Positions 7,556 to 16,286 are shown, counted from the first letter of the stretch. The stretch is 64,000 bases of DNA from Streptomyces sp. IMTB 2501 (GCF_001953885.1 NZ_MQUS01000012.1:1-64000); one strand, 5' to 3'. Notes: generated by a model from the sequence alone, not told the origin. Numbers and translations: made by a program.

Positions 7556-8854
7556 CTAGCGGCTGGAGACGGCCGCCAGCTCCCGGGCCAGTCGGCGCAC
7601 CGCCGCCGCGGGCGTCTCCTGCCCGGTCAGCGCGTCATGCACGATCGCCTGCACCACCAGGCTGACCTGGTCGTAGTGCGCGCTCTTGGGGCGCGGGGCG
7701 GCGGTGAGGACGGCGGTGCGCAGGGTCGGCAGATAGGGGAACCGCCGTACCAGCGCGGGATCTTCGTAGAGCGCGGCGCGTACGGGCGGCAGCGCGCCCC
7801 GGGTGAGCACCTGGCGCTGGACGGGCGCGCTGGTGAGGTAGGCGATCAGGCGCGCGGCAGAATCGGGGTGCCGGGCATGGGAGTTGACGGCGAGGTTGGA
7901 GCCGCCGAGCACACTGGTCCCCGGCCCGTCGGGTCCGGGCAGCGGTACGGCGCCGATCTTCCCGGCGACCTTGGAGCCCTTGGCGGAGGCGACGGCATAG
8001 GCGTAGGGCCAGTTGCGCAGGAAGAGCAGCCCGCCGTTCTGGAAGGCCTGCTTGGATTCCTCTTCCTTGTACGTCAGCGCCGCCTTCGGGATCCAGCCCT
8101 CGCGGATGCCGCGGGCGAGGAAGCCGATGCCCTCGCGGGCGGCCGCCGAGTCGACGGTGACCCGGGTGCCCTCGTCGCCGAGGATCGAGCCGCCCGCCGA
8201 GTAGACGGCCTCGGCGGCGTTCACGGTGAGCCCCTCGTACGGCAGGAACTGGCCCGCGTAGCCACCGAGTCCGTACTTCGGCGCGATGGTCTTCGCGTCG
8301 TGCTCCAGCTCGGCCCAGGTGCGCGGCGGGGGGACGCCCTCCTTGGCGAGGATGTCCTTGCGGTACAGGAGAAGTCCGGCATTCGTGACGTACGGGACCG
8401 CGTACAGCCGTCCGTCGTAGGTGGCCGTGTCCACGACCGGCGGCAGGAAGGTGCCGAGCGGGAACCGCTCCCTCGGGAGCGGCCGTATCCAGCCGGCCGC
8501 CGCGAACTCCGAGGTCCAGTTGACGTCGATGTTGAGGACGTCGAACCGGCCCCGGTCGCCGCCGCGCAGATCGGTGGTCATCTGCGCATGGGTCTCGTCG
8601 GCGGAGTCCGGCAGCTCGACCAGGGTGACCTTCTCGCCGGGATGGGTGCGGTTCCAGCCCTGGAGCAGCGGGCCGAGATAGCCGGTGAGATCGCCTGCGG
8701 TGGCCAGGGTGAGCGGGCCACGGCCGGAACCGTCGCCCTCGTCGGCCCGCGCACCGGAGGCGACGTACCCGGTCATGAGCACGGCGAGGACGAGGAGGGC
8801 CCGGCCGGCGGCACGTATCCAGGACCCCCTACCGGCGGCGCGTATCCACCGCAT
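7556..8854 (-). CDS. Exported ABC transporter substrate-binding protein
   Basis: This 432-residue family 1 extracellular solute-binding protein probably binds a sugar. Segments such as LDVLNIDVNWTSEFAAAGW, ALPPVRAALYEDPAL and the C-terminal helix pattern support the class. The ATG at 8854 is preferred because GGGAGGA lies six to ten bases upstream. An upstream GTG would add 34 uncharged, unlikely residues. The signal region contains a duplicated WIRAAGR unit at residues 3-9 and 12-18, then a hydrophobic core ending GYVASGARA. There is no lipobox Cys, so it would be secreted or membrane anchored rather than lipidated, which is unusual for this class in Streptomyces. It precedes the alpha-glucoside operon in the same direction but is separated by 135 bases holding a promoter. 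Confidence 0.85.
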   Translation of the reverse strand: MRWIRAAGRGSWIRAAGRALLVLAVLMTGYVASGARADEGDGSGRGPLTLATAGDLTGYLGPLLQGWNRTHPGEKVTLVELPDSADETHAQMTTDLRGGDRGRFDVLNIDVNWTSEFAAAGWIRPLPRERFPLGTFLPPVVDTATYDGRLYAVPYVTNAGLLLYRKDILAKEGVPPPRTWAELEHDAKTIAPKYGLGGYAGQFLPYEGLTVNAAEAVYSAGGSILGDEGTRVTVDSAAAREGIGFLARGIREGWIPKAALTYKEEESKQAFQNGGLLFLRNWPYAYAVASAKGSKVAGKIGAVPLPGPDGPGTSVLGGSNLAVNSHARHPDSAARLIAYLTSAPVQRQVLTRGALPPVRAALYEDPALVRRFPYLPTLRTAVLTAAPRPKSAHYDQVSLVVQAIVHDALTGQETPAAAVRRLARELAAVSSR

Positions 8855-8917
8855 AGGTTCCTCCCTGAACACGTACACACGACTTCGGGCATCCTCGCCG
8901 GGAGTCAGAGGCCATGT

Positions 8918-8932
8918 ATACCTGTTAGGTAT
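8918..8932. promoter_or_regulatory. TGTTAGGTA motif, copy 3 (palindromic operator)
   Basis: ATACCTGTTAGGTAT is a perfect inverted repeat with 6-base arms. It lies in the divergent region between the exported binding protein gene and the padR-type gene, so it can control either or both. It shares the core TGTTAGGTA with the two sites upstream of the GH13 gene. Confidence 0.55.
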
Positions 8933-8984
8933 GGGCGATACTAGGGCCTGGAGCACATTGTGAGCAGACAGGAGGACAGCACGA

Positions 8985-9491
8985 GTGCGCCTTGCCCTCC
9001 TGGCACTCCTCGCCCGCGGCCCGGCCCACGGCTATGAGCTGAAGCAGGACCTTGAGCAACTGCTGGGCTCCGCGTACCCTCAGCCGAACGTCGGCCAGAT
9101 CTACGTCACCCTCGGCCGCCTCGAGAAGTCGGGACTGATCGAGGGCGAGGACGTCGAGCAGTCCAGCCGGCCCAACAAGAAGGTCTACCACCTCACCGAC
9201 GCCGGGCGGGAGGCGCTGCACGCCTGGTTCGAGGAGACCGAGGACGAGCCGCGGGTGCGGGACGAGTTCTTCATGAAGCTCGCCCTGGCCCCGCAGACCG
9301 GTCTCGCCGACCAGATCGCCCTCATCAACAGGCAGCGGCGCCAGTACCTCACCACCATGCGCAATCTGTCGAAGCTGGCCGCGGCCGAGAACCGGGACAA
9401 CCGCATCGCCCATCTGCTCATCGAGGGCGCGATGCTGCATCTGCAGGCCGACCTCGACTGGCTGGAGCGGTGCCAGGAGGAACTGGAATGA
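8985..9491 (+). CDS. PadR-family transcriptional regulator
   Basis: This 168-residue protein has an N-terminal winged helix (residues about 1-85: LALLARGPAHGYELKQDLEQ, then IYVTLGRLEKSGLIE and YHLTDAGREAL) and a C-terminal helical dimerisation domain. PadR proteins usually repress an adjacent transporter. Here the stop overlaps the start of an ABC ATPase gene by four bases, so it is co-transcribed with an exporter and probably autoregulates it. The GTG start has GGAGGA about nine bases upstream. A short PadR N-terminus that begins right at the helix is typical. Confidence 0.92.
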   Translation: MRLALLALLARGPAHGYELKQDLEQLLGSAYPQPNVGQIYVTLGRLEKSGLIEGEDVEQSSRPNKKVYHLTDAGREALHAWFEETEDEPRVRDEFFMKLALAPQTGLADQIALINRQRRQYLTTMRNLSKLAAAENRDNRIAHLLIEGAMLHLQADLDWLERCQEELE

Positions 9492-10285
9492 ACGAGGACG
9501 GTACTCCGGTTCCGCGGACCGAGGGCGCTGCGGCGCAGGCCGAGGGCACTCCCGTGCTGCGCGCCGAGGGGCTGGTGAAGACCCACCACGGCGAGGGCGC
9601 GCCCGCCCATGCCGTGCGCGGAGTCGATCTCTCCGTGGCGCGCGGCGAGTTCGTGGCGATCACCGGCCCGTCGGGCGCGGGCAAGTCCACGCTGCTGCAT
9701 CTGCTCGGCGGACTGCAGCGGCCGGACGAGGGCAGCATCTGGCTCGACGGGCGGTGCACGGACTCCTTCAGCGAGGCACGCTGGGCGGTGGAGCGCCGCA
9801 GGGCCATCGGCATCGTGTTCCAGTTCTTCAACCTGGTGTCGAATCTGTCCGTCGCCGACAACGTCGAGCTGCCCGCCCTGCTCGCCGGCGTCCCGCCGAG
9901 GCAGGCCCGTGCCGAGCGCGAGGAACTGCTGGCCGAACTGGGACTCACGGGCAAGGAGCGCAGCATGCCGGGCGAGCTGTCCGGCGGCGAGCAGCAGCGG
10001 GTCGCGCTCGCCCGGGCCCTGGTCAACCACCCCCCGCTGCTGCTGGCCGACGAGCCCGCCGGGAGCCTGGACAGCAGGGGCACGCGCGAGGTGATGCGGC
10101 TGCTGTCCCGCTTCCACGGACGCGGCCAGACGATCGTTCTGGTCACACATGACGCCCGGCTGGCGAGCGCCGCCGACCGCGTGATCAGCTTCTTCGACGG
10201 CCGCATAGCCGACGACGCGCCGCTGGACGGCGCGCTCGCGTCCCGGAAGGCGGGGATCTCGGGCGTGCTGGAGCTGAGGGACTGA
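9488..10285 (+). CDS. ABC transporter ATP-binding protein, MacB/LolD type
   Basis: This 265-residue ATPase works with the FtsX-like permease downstream. It has a Walker A GPSGAGKST near residue 59, signature LSGGEQQRV near 164 and Walker B LLLADEP near 184, followed by the H-loop LVTHDARLA. The FQFFNLVSNLSVADNVELP segment is typical of the MacB/LolD group. The ATG overlaps the padR stop and follows AGGAGGAAC. A GTG 18 bases upstream is less likely. The substrate is unknown. Such PadR-linked pairs often export peptides or drugs. Confidence 0.93.
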   Translation: MNEDGTPVPRTEGAAAQAEGTPVLRAEGLVKTHHGEGAPAHAVRGVDLSVARGEFVAITGPSGAGKSTLLHLLGGLQRPDEGSIWLDGRCTDSFSEARWAVERRRAIGIVFQFFNLVSNLSVADNVELPALLAGVPPRQARAEREELLAELGLTGKERSMPGELSGGEQQRVALARALVNHPPLLLADEPAGSLDSRGTREVMRLLSRFHGRGQTIVLVTHDARLASAADRVISFFDGRIADDAPLDGALASRKAGISGVLELRD

Positions 10286-12600
10286 TGGCAGCGGGTCCGC
10301 TGGGCATGGGCTCCGGCGTACGGGGCAGCCTGCGCTGGGCGCAGTCCGATCTGCGGACGCATCGCGGTGAGGCGCTGTTCCTCGTGCTGGCCACCGCCGG
10401 GATCGTCGCCTCGTTGCTGCTGGCCACCGCCCTGTTCGGGTACGCCACCAACCCCTGGCAGCGGATCTTCGCCCAGGCCCGCGGCGCGCATGTGTGGATC
10501 CACACCGTGCCGTCCGCCGACCCGCGTGGGCTGGCCCAGCTGGACGGCGTCGCCTCGATGGCCGGCCCCTACCGCACCGAGTCCGCCACCGTCGCCGTAC
10601 GCGGCACCCGCGCCTCCGTCGAGCTGCGCGGCACCCCTCGCCTGCCCTCCGTCGACCGGCCGCTGCTCACCGCCGGGCACTGGCTGGACGCGGCCGAACC
10701 GGACGGCGTGGTGCTGGAGAGCAGCCTGGCCCGGGCCCTGCTGGCCGAGCCCGGGGACACCCTCACGCTGCCCGGTACCGCCCGCACCCTGACCGTCGAG
10801 GGCATCGCGGACAGCGCCGAGCCCCACTACAGCCCGGGCGAGCAGCCGGGGCTGGTGTGGGCCCTGCCCTCCGCCGTACGCGCTCCCGGCGGCCAGGTCA
10901 TCGGGCTGCGGCTGGACGACCCGGCCGACACGGACTACGCGGTGCAGCGTGCCGTCACGGTGCTGGGCTCGGGCTCGGTCGGCGAGGTCTCCACCTGGCA
11001 GCAGGCGCGCTCCGCGGCGCAGGGCGACAACCGGCTGCTGGGCCAGGTGCTCGGTCTGTTCGGCCTCGGCGCGCTGATCGCGGCGGGGTTCGCCGTGCAC
11101 GGGGCGATCGCCACCCGTATCCGGGGGCATCTTCGGGACCTCTCGGTGCTGAAGGCGATCGGTTTCACACCGGCCCAGGTCGTCCGGATCTTTCTGCTTC
11201 AGCATCTGGCGTACGCGCTGCTCGGCTCGGTGGCCGCCGCGGCGCTCACCGAGGCCCTCGGCAGCCGGATCCCCGGCCGGCTCGGCGACGCCGTGGGCGT
11301 GTGGCAGGGGCTGCCCGGGCACACCGTGGCGCTGTTGGCGGTTCCCTTGGGCGCGGTGCTGTTCATCGGCCTGACCACAGGGCTCGCGGCCTGGCGGGCC
11401 GGGCGGGTGCCGCCGGTTCCGGTGCCGCGTCCGGCAGCGCCGGCCGGCGGTCGGCTGACCGGCCCGGCCCGGCGGGCGCTCGGACTGCGGCTGCCGGCCC
11501 CGCTGGTCCTCGGTGTCCACAAGGCGTGCGCGGGGCGCGGCCGGTCGCTCGCCACCGTGGCCCGGCTGACGCTGCCGCTGCTGCTGATCGTGGTGGCGCT
11601 CGGCGCCTGGACCACGATCGACCGCTTTCACAGCCACCCGGAACGCATGGGCCTGCCCACGGCCCTCACGGTCCGCTCCGACAACGCCCTGGACGCGTCC
11701 GGCGTCCAAGCCCTCCTGACCGGTGAGCACCGGGTCGCCGACGCCTACCCCGGGGTCGAGGTCGCCGCGCTGGTCCCCGGCCAGACCGGCACCATCGCGC
11801 TGCGCGGCGTAGGCACCCGCGCCGAGCCCTACCCCTACGCCCTCGCCGAGGGCCGCGCCGCACGCGGACCGGACGAGGCGGTGGCGGGCCAGGGCCTGCT
11901 GGACCTGCTGCACGCCCGGGTCGGCGACTGGGTGCGCATGACGGTGGGCGACCGGCCGCAGATCCTGCACATCGTGGGCCGCAGCATCGAACCGCAGAAC
12001 GCCGGCCGGGTCGTGACCACCTCCCTGGACACCCTCCGCGCGAACGACCCCCAGCTGACCACCGCCTTCTACGAACTGCGTCTGCGCCCCGGCGCCGACC
12101 CGCGGCAGGTGGCCGACGCACTGACCCGGGCCGGCCGCGGCCACCTCGACGTGCACCCGGTGACGAACCCGGCCGACGGCCTGTCCCCGCTGCGCGCGGT
12201 CGTCGCCGGGCTCATCGCCGTACTGGCCCTGATCGGCCTGGTCGAGCTGCTCACCGCCATCGGCGGCAGTGTCCGCGAGGGCGAACGGGACGTGCTGGCG
12301 CTGAAGGCGATCGGCATGTCCCCACGGCAGATCACCGCGATCACCGTCACGGCGACGAGCTGTACGGCCCTGGCCGCGGCGCTCGCCGCCACGGCACTGG
12401 GTCTGCCGCTGGCCCACCGGCTGATCGACGCCCAGGGCGGCTCCAGCGGCATCGGCGCCGGCATCGCCCAGTCCCCGTCCCCGGTGCTGCTCCTGTCGGT
12501 CGGCCTGGCCGCGGTCCTCGGTGCCGCGCTGCTGTCCGCCCTGCCCGCGGGCCGAGCCGCCCGCAAACGACTCGCGGACACACTCAGCGCGGTGGCCTGA
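10285..12600 (+). CDS. ABC transporter permease with two FtsX domains
   Basis: This is a 771-residue membrane protein. An N-terminal membrane helix (about residues 32-54) is followed by a large extracellular region, an FtsX block of three helices at about 260-375, another helix near 430, a second extracellular region and a final FtsX block at about 635-760. The motif LSVLKAIGFTPAQV in the first block and LALKAIGMSPRQI in the second show the internal duplication. The start overlaps the stop of the ATPase gene by one base. Together with that ATPase it forms a MacB/LolCDE-like exporter or a sensor-transporter under the PadR regulator. Confidence 0.9.
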   Translation: MAAGPLGMGSGVRGSLRWAQSDLRTHRGEALFLVLATAGIVASLLLATALFGYATNPWQRIFAQARGAHVWIHTVPSADPRGLAQLDGVASMAGPYRTESATVAVRGTRASVELRGTPRLPSVDRPLLTAGHWLDAAEPDGVVLESSLARALLAEPGDTLTLPGTARTLTVEGIADSAEPHYSPGEQPGLVWALPSAVRAPGGQVIGLRLDDPADTDYAVQRAVTVLGSGSVGEVSTWQQARSAAQGDNRLLGQVLGLFGLGALIAAGFAVHGAIATRIRGHLRDLSVLKAIGFTPAQVVRIFLLQHLAYALLGSVAAAALTEALGSRIPGRLGDAVGVWQGLPGHTVALLAVPLGAVLFIGLTTGLAAWRAGRVPPVPVPRPAAPAGGRLTGPARRALGLRLPAPLVLGVHKACAGRGRSLATVARLTLPLLLIVVALGAWTTIDRFHSHPERMGLPTALTVRSDNALDASGVQALLTGEHRVADAYPGVEVAALVPGQTGTIALRGVGTRAEPYPYALAEGRAARGPDEAVAGQGLLDLLHARVGDWVRMTVGDRPQILHIVGRSIEPQNAGRVVTTSLDTLRANDPQLTTAFYELRLRPGADPRQVADALTRAGRGHLDVHPVTNPADGLSPLRAVVAGLIAVLALIGLVELLTAIGGSVREGERDVLALKAIGMSPRQITAITVTATSCTALAAALAATALGLPLAHRLIDAQGGSSGIGAGIAQSPSPVLLLSVGLAAVLGAALLSALPAGRAARKRLADTLSAVA

Positions 12601-12758
12601 CCGACACGGAACTCCTCCCCGCGCGGCGCAACACCGGTACGGAGACCGGAGGTTGGACGGCCCCTGCACGGGATGCGGCCCCGGGACACCGGGCGGCCTG
12701 CTTCGCCCGATGCCCCGCGTCCCCAGCCGGTCGGCGCCCTGCTACCTGCTACCGGTGG

Positions 12759-14411
12759 TCAGCTCCGGCCGCGCAGCTGCCGGTACTTGGCGACCAGCGC
12801 CTTGCTCGACGCGTCCAGTCCGGGCACCTCCGCGCCCTCGGTCAGGGCGGGTTCCACCCGCTTGGCGAGGACCTTGCCGAGTTCGACGCCCCACTGGTCG
12901 AAGGAGTCGATGTTCCACACCGCGCCCTGCACGAACACCTTGTGTTCGTAGAGGGCGATCAGCTGGCCGAGGACGGACGGGGTGAGTTCCTTCGCGAGGA
13001 CGGTCGTCGTCGGCCGGTTGCCCTGGAAGGTCTTGTGCGCGACCAGCTCCTGCGGCACCCCCTCCGCGCGGACCTCCTCGGCGGTCTTGCCGAAGGCGAG
13101 GGCCTGGGTCTGGGCGAAGAAGTTGGCCATCAACAGGTCGTGCTGGGCCTTCAGTTCACCGCTGAGCTCGGCCACCGGCTCGGCGAAGCCGATGAAGTCC
13201 GCCGGGATCAGCTTGGTGCCCTGGTGGATCAACTGGTAGTAGGCGTGCTGGCCGTTGGTGCCCGGCGTACCCCAGACGACCGGCCCGGTCTGCCAGTCCA
13301 CCTGCCTGCCGTCCCGCGCCACGTACTTGCCGTTGGACTCCATGTCCAGCTGCTGGAGGTAGGCGGTGAACCTCGACAGATAGTGGCTGTACGGCAGGAC
13401 GGCGTGCGACTGGGCGTCGTGGAAGTTGCCGTACCAGATGCCCAGCAGGCCCAGCAGCAAAGGCGCGTTGGCCTCCGCGGGCGCGGTGCGGAAGTGGTCG
13501 TCGACCAGCCGGAAGCCGTCGAGCATCTCGCGGAAACGGTCGGGCCCGATCGCGATCATCAGGGACAGCCCGATCGCGGAGTCGTACGAGTACCGGCCGC
13601 CGACCCAGTCCCAGAACTCGAACATGTTGGCCGTGTCGATGCCGAACTCGGCGACCTTCTCGGCGTTGGTCGACAGGGCGACGAAGTGCCTGGCCACGGC
13701 GGCCTCGTCACCGAGCGCGTCCAGCAGCCAGGTACGGGCGGAGGTGGCGTTGGTGATCGTCTCGATCGTGGTGAAGGTCTTGGAGGCGATGATGAACAGC
13801 GTCTCGGCCGGGTCGAGGTCGCGGGTGGCCTCGTGCAGGTCGGCGCCGTCCACGTTGGAGACGAAGCGGACCGTGAGGGTGCGGTCGGTGAAGCCGCGCA
13901 GCACCTCGTAGGCCATCGCGGGGCCCAGGTCGGAGCCGCCGATGCCGACGTTGATCACGTTCTTGATGCGCTTGCCGGTGTGGCCGGTCCAGGCGCCGGA
14001 GCGGACGCGGTCGGCGAAGTCGGCCATCTTGTCGAGCACGGCGTGCACCTTCGGGACGACGTTCTCGCCGTCGACCTCGATCACCGCCTCGCGCGGGGCG
14101 CGCAGCGCGGTGTGCAGCACCGCGCGGTTCTCGGTGACGTTGATCCTCTCGCCGCGGAACATGGCGTCCCGGAGCCCGAACACGTCCGTGGCGGCGGCCA
14201 GTTCGCGCAGCAGCCGCAGTGTCTCGTCGGTGACCAGGTGCTTCGAGTAGTCGATGTACAGATCGCCGACCTGGAGCGCGTACCCCTCGGCGCGCCCGGG
14301 ATCGGTGGCGAACAGTTCCCTCAGATGGGTGTCGGCCAGCTCCTCCCGGTGCTTGGCGAGAGCGGTCCATTCGGGCGTCTGGTTGAGCCTGGTCCGGCCG
14401 TCTGCGTTCAT
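12759..14411 (-). CDS. pgi: Glucose-6-phosphate isomerase
   Basis: The enzyme interconverts glucose 6-phosphate and fructose 6-phosphate in glycolysis and gluconeogenesis. The 550-residue length is exactly that of the family. Signatures include VGIGGSDLGPAMAYEVL, FIIASKTFTTIET, YLQQLDMESNGK with the catalytic Glu, and HKTFQGNRPTT. The ATG at 14411 (MNADGRTRLNQTPEW) is chosen. The open frame upstream is non-coding. It sits between the PadR exporter and an MFS gene and is transcribed alone or after that MFS gene, which ends 52 bases upstream. Confidence 0.96.
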   Translation of the reverse strand: MNADGRTRLNQTPEWTALAKHREELADTHLRELFATDPGRAEGYALQVGDLYIDYSKHLVTDETLRLLRELAAATDVFGLRDAMFRGERINVTENRAVLHTALRAPREAVIEVDGENVVPKVHAVLDKMADFADRVRSGAWTGHTGKRIKNVINVGIGGSDLGPAMAYEVLRGFTDRTLTVRFVSNVDGADLHEATRDLDPAETLFIIASKTFTTIETITNATSARTWLLDALGDEAAVARHFVALSTNAEKVAEFGIDTANMFEFWDWVGGRYSYDSAIGLSLMIAIGPDRFREMLDGFRLVDDHFRTAPAEANAPLLLGLLGIWYGNFHDAQSHAVLPYSHYLSRFTAYLQQLDMESNGKYVARDGRQVDWQTGPVVWGTPGTNGQHAYYQLIHQGTKLIPADFIGFAEPVAELSGELKAQHDLLMANFFAQTQALAFGKTAEEVRAEGVPQELVAHKTFQGNRPTTTVLAKELTPSVLGQLIALYEHKVFVQGAVWNIDSFDQWGVELGKVLAKRVEPALTEGAEVPGLDASSKALVAKYRQLRGRS

Positions 14412-14463
14412 TTCCGACTTCCGCCTTCTTTCGTGCCTGTCCCAGCTGTTCCAACCTAATTGA

Positions 14464-15732
14464 TCACCGCGGGCCATGAGCCGTCGTGACGTCGTCCGCG
14501 CGGGCAACAACAGGTACGTCCGGCTTGCGGGCCGGTATCAGCGAGGTGACGGACAGGACGAAGAAGGCGGCCGTGAGCAGCGCCGGGGTGTTACGGCCCC
14601 AGGCCGTGGCCACGGCTCCGCCGAGCAGGGCGCCCAGCGGGGCCCCGGCGACGGCGAGGGTGCGGAATGCGGAGCTGACCCGGCCGAGCATGTCGGCGGG
14701 GGCACGCTGCTGCATCAGCGTCGTCGTGTTGACGTTCCACAGCATGCCCATGCAGCCGAAGACGGCGAGCGCGGCCACCGCGGCGGCCAGGCTGCGCACG
14801 GTGCCCATGACGATCAGCGCGCCGATCTGCACGGTGCCGGCGAGCAGGACGGTCCGCAGCGGGCCGAGAGCTGCCGCGACCCACCGGTTCAGCGCTCCGC
14901 CGGTCAGCCCGCCGACGGTGTACGCGGTGGTCACCGCCGCATAACCGGCCGTGCCCGCGTCCAGCCAGCCGGTCACCAGGACCACCAGGGTGGCGATCAG
15001 CGCGCCCATGCCGACGTTGCACAGGGCCGTGGCGGCGCACAGCCCGCGCAGCGCCCGGTCGCGCCCCAGGGTACGCAGTCCGGCGGCGATCTCCCGGCGC
15101 AGGGTGCTGCCCGCCGGTCTCGCCGTACGTTCGGGTGCGTCGGTCCGCAGGGAGGCGACCAGCGCGGCGGCCACCAGGAAGGTGGCGGCGTCGGCCGCGA
15201 AGGGGACGGCCGCCCCGGCGGCGATCAGCACCGGCACGACGGGCGCTCCCATCAGGCCGCCGGCGATCTTCTGTCCGGTCATCAGCCGGGCGTTGGCACT
15301 GCCGAGTGCCGGTCGGTCCACCAGGGCGGGCAACAGTGCCATGGAGGCGTTGTCGAACAGCGTCTGGAGCGTGGTCAGCGTGAAGGCCAGCGCGATGAGC
15401 AGGGCGATCGAGGCGTGGCCGAGGGCTACGGCCACCGCGAAGGCGGCGACGAGCGTTCCTCGTACCGCGTCCACGGCTCCCATCGCGCGCCGCTGGTCCA
15501 CCCGGTCCGCCACCGCTCCGCCGAGCAGCCCGAAGACGATCCAGGGCAGATAGCCGCAGGCGGTCACGGAGGCGATGAGCAGGGGACGGTCGGTGAGCGA
15601 GGCGGCGAGCAGGGGCAGCGCGGCCCCACGCAGCGCGTCACCGAAGCTGGACAGCACGGCGGCGCTCCACAACCGCCCGAATCCGCCGCGCCACGCGGGC
15701 GCACGCCTGTCCCCCGTCTCGGCCCCTGTCAC
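14464..15732 (-). CDS. MFS exporter (MFS_3 type) with a DNA-damage-type promoter
   Basis: This 422-residue transporter has about 12 membrane helices. The N-terminal segment FGRLWSAAVLSSFGDALRGAALPLLAA and the loop ADRVDQRRAMGAVDAVRG resemble the enterobactin and multidrug exporter group of the major facilitator superfamily. The substrate is not known. The GTG start follows a GAGGGGGAG ribosome binding site. A near-ideal TTGTCAGTG-N8-TACGGT promoter lies 33-55 bases upstream, the same motif found before uvrA and uvrB. This gene is therefore probably induced by DNA damage. The pgi gene follows in the same direction. Confidence 0.88.
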   Translation of the reverse strand: MTGAETGDRRAPAWRGGFGRLWSAAVLSSFGDALRGAALPLLAASLTDRPLLIASVTACGYLPWIVFGLLGGAVADRVDQRRAMGAVDAVRGTLVAAFAVAVALGHASIALLIALAFTLTTLQTLFDNASMALLPALVDRPALGSANARLMTGQKIAGGLMGAPVVPVLIAAGAAVPFAADAATFLVAAALVASLRTDAPERTARPAGSTLRREIAAGLRTLGRDRALRGLCAATALCNVGMGALIATLVVLVTGWLDAGTAGYAAVTTAYTVGGLTGGALNRWVAAALGPLRTVLLAGTVQIGALIVMGTVRSLAAAVAALAVFGCMGMLWNVNTTTLMQQRAPADMLGRVSSAFRTLAVAGAPLGALLGGAVATAWGRNTPALLTAAFFVLSVTSLIPARKPDVPVVARADDVTTAHGPR

Positions 15733-15764
15733 AACTCCCCCTCACGGTTCTCGCCTTCACGAAA

Positions 15765-15787
15765 ACCGTAGAGGTCGCCACTGACAA
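15765..15787 (-). promoter_or_regulatory. RecA-NDp (PafBC-type) promoter of the MFS gene
   Basis: The minus strand reads TTGTCAGTG, eight bases, TACGGT. This is an exact match to the known LexA-independent damage promoter form TTGTCRGTG-N8-TANNNT. The MFS start codon follows with room for a leader of about 26 bases. Confidence 0.8.
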
Positions 15788-15855
15788 TCGGCCGGGCCCG
15801 CGGTGCGGATACCGCTCCGGCCAGGCACCCGCAGGCACCTGGCCGGTGTCAAGTC

Positions 15856-16191
15856 CTAGATCTCGCCCCGCAGTTTGGCGAGCGCCTCGGCGAGGATCGC
15901 CTCGCCGTCCGCGTCGCTGCGCCGCTCCCGCACATACGCGAGGTGCGTCTTGTACGGCTCGGTGCGCGGCGGGTCCGGCGGGTTGTCCCGGTCCTGGCCG
16001 GCCGGGAAGCCGCAACGCGGGCAGTCCCAGGTCTCGGGCACCTGTGCGTCGCTGGCGAAGCTCGGCTGGGTCTCATGCCCGTTGGAGCACCAGAAGGAGA
16101 TGCGCAGCCGTGGCGCGGACTCGCCGCGCTCGGCCTCGCCCATCGGCCCCGCCCCGACCCGGCTTCCCCGGATCGCGTTGCCACTTGCCAC
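15856..16191 (-). CDS. rbpA: RNA polymerase-binding protein RbpA family
   Basis: RbpA-type proteins bind the principal sigma factor and RNA polymerase and stabilise open promoter complexes in actinobacteria. The 111-residue product has an N-terminal arm with IRGSRVG, a zinc-binding core in which Cys35, His39, Cys57 and Cys60 (FWCSNGH, then CPRCG) are the likely ligands, and a C-terminal sigma-interaction helix region (TEPYKTHLAYVRERRSD). Streptomyces have two such proteins. This copy, beside secG and tpiA, retains more zinc ligands than the mycobacterial form and may be the paralogue sometimes called RbpB. The GTG start has AGGGAG upstream. Confidence 0.85.
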   Translation of the reverse strand: MASGNAIRGSRVGAGPMGEAERGESAPRLRISFWCSNGHETQPSFASDAQVPETWDCPRCGFPAGQDRDNPPDPPRTEPYKTHLAYVRERRSDADGEAILAEALAKLRGEI

Positions 16192-16218
16192 GGTCGTAAC
16201 TCCCTGCGTGATGGTGCC

Positions 16219-16245
16219 GCGAAGCGAGTCGGCGTTTCGCTTCGC
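16219..16245 (-). promoter_or_regulatory. Hairpin in the rbpA 5' leader
   Basis: Perfect 9-bp inverted repeat (GCGAAGCGA and TCGCTTCGC) with a 9-base loop. It lies between the promoter at 16258-16286 and the rbpA ribosome binding site, about 27 bases before the start codon. It could influence translation or mRNA stability. Confidence 0.55.
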
Positions 16246-16257
16246 CGCGAGCGCCTC

Positions 16258-16286
16258 AGTCTACGTAAGGCCCAACGCGCGTCCAG
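16258..16286 (-). promoter_or_regulatory. Vegetative promoter of rbpA
   Basis: On the minus strand CTGGAC (16281-16286) is followed after exactly 17 bases by TAGACT (16258-16263). This is a good match to the HrdB-type TTGAC-N17-TAGANT form. It gives a leader of about 60 bases. Confidence 0.6.

Noticed and set aside
9418..12669. 1083-codon open frame opposite the ABC exporter genes
   Set aside because: Low-complexity Gly/Arg/Gln-rich translation without any domain, fully antisense to ATPase and permease genes with clear motifs.
12942..14459. 505-codon open frame opposite pgi
   Set aside because: Antisense shadow of pgi; Gly/Val/Asp-rich translation with no fold.
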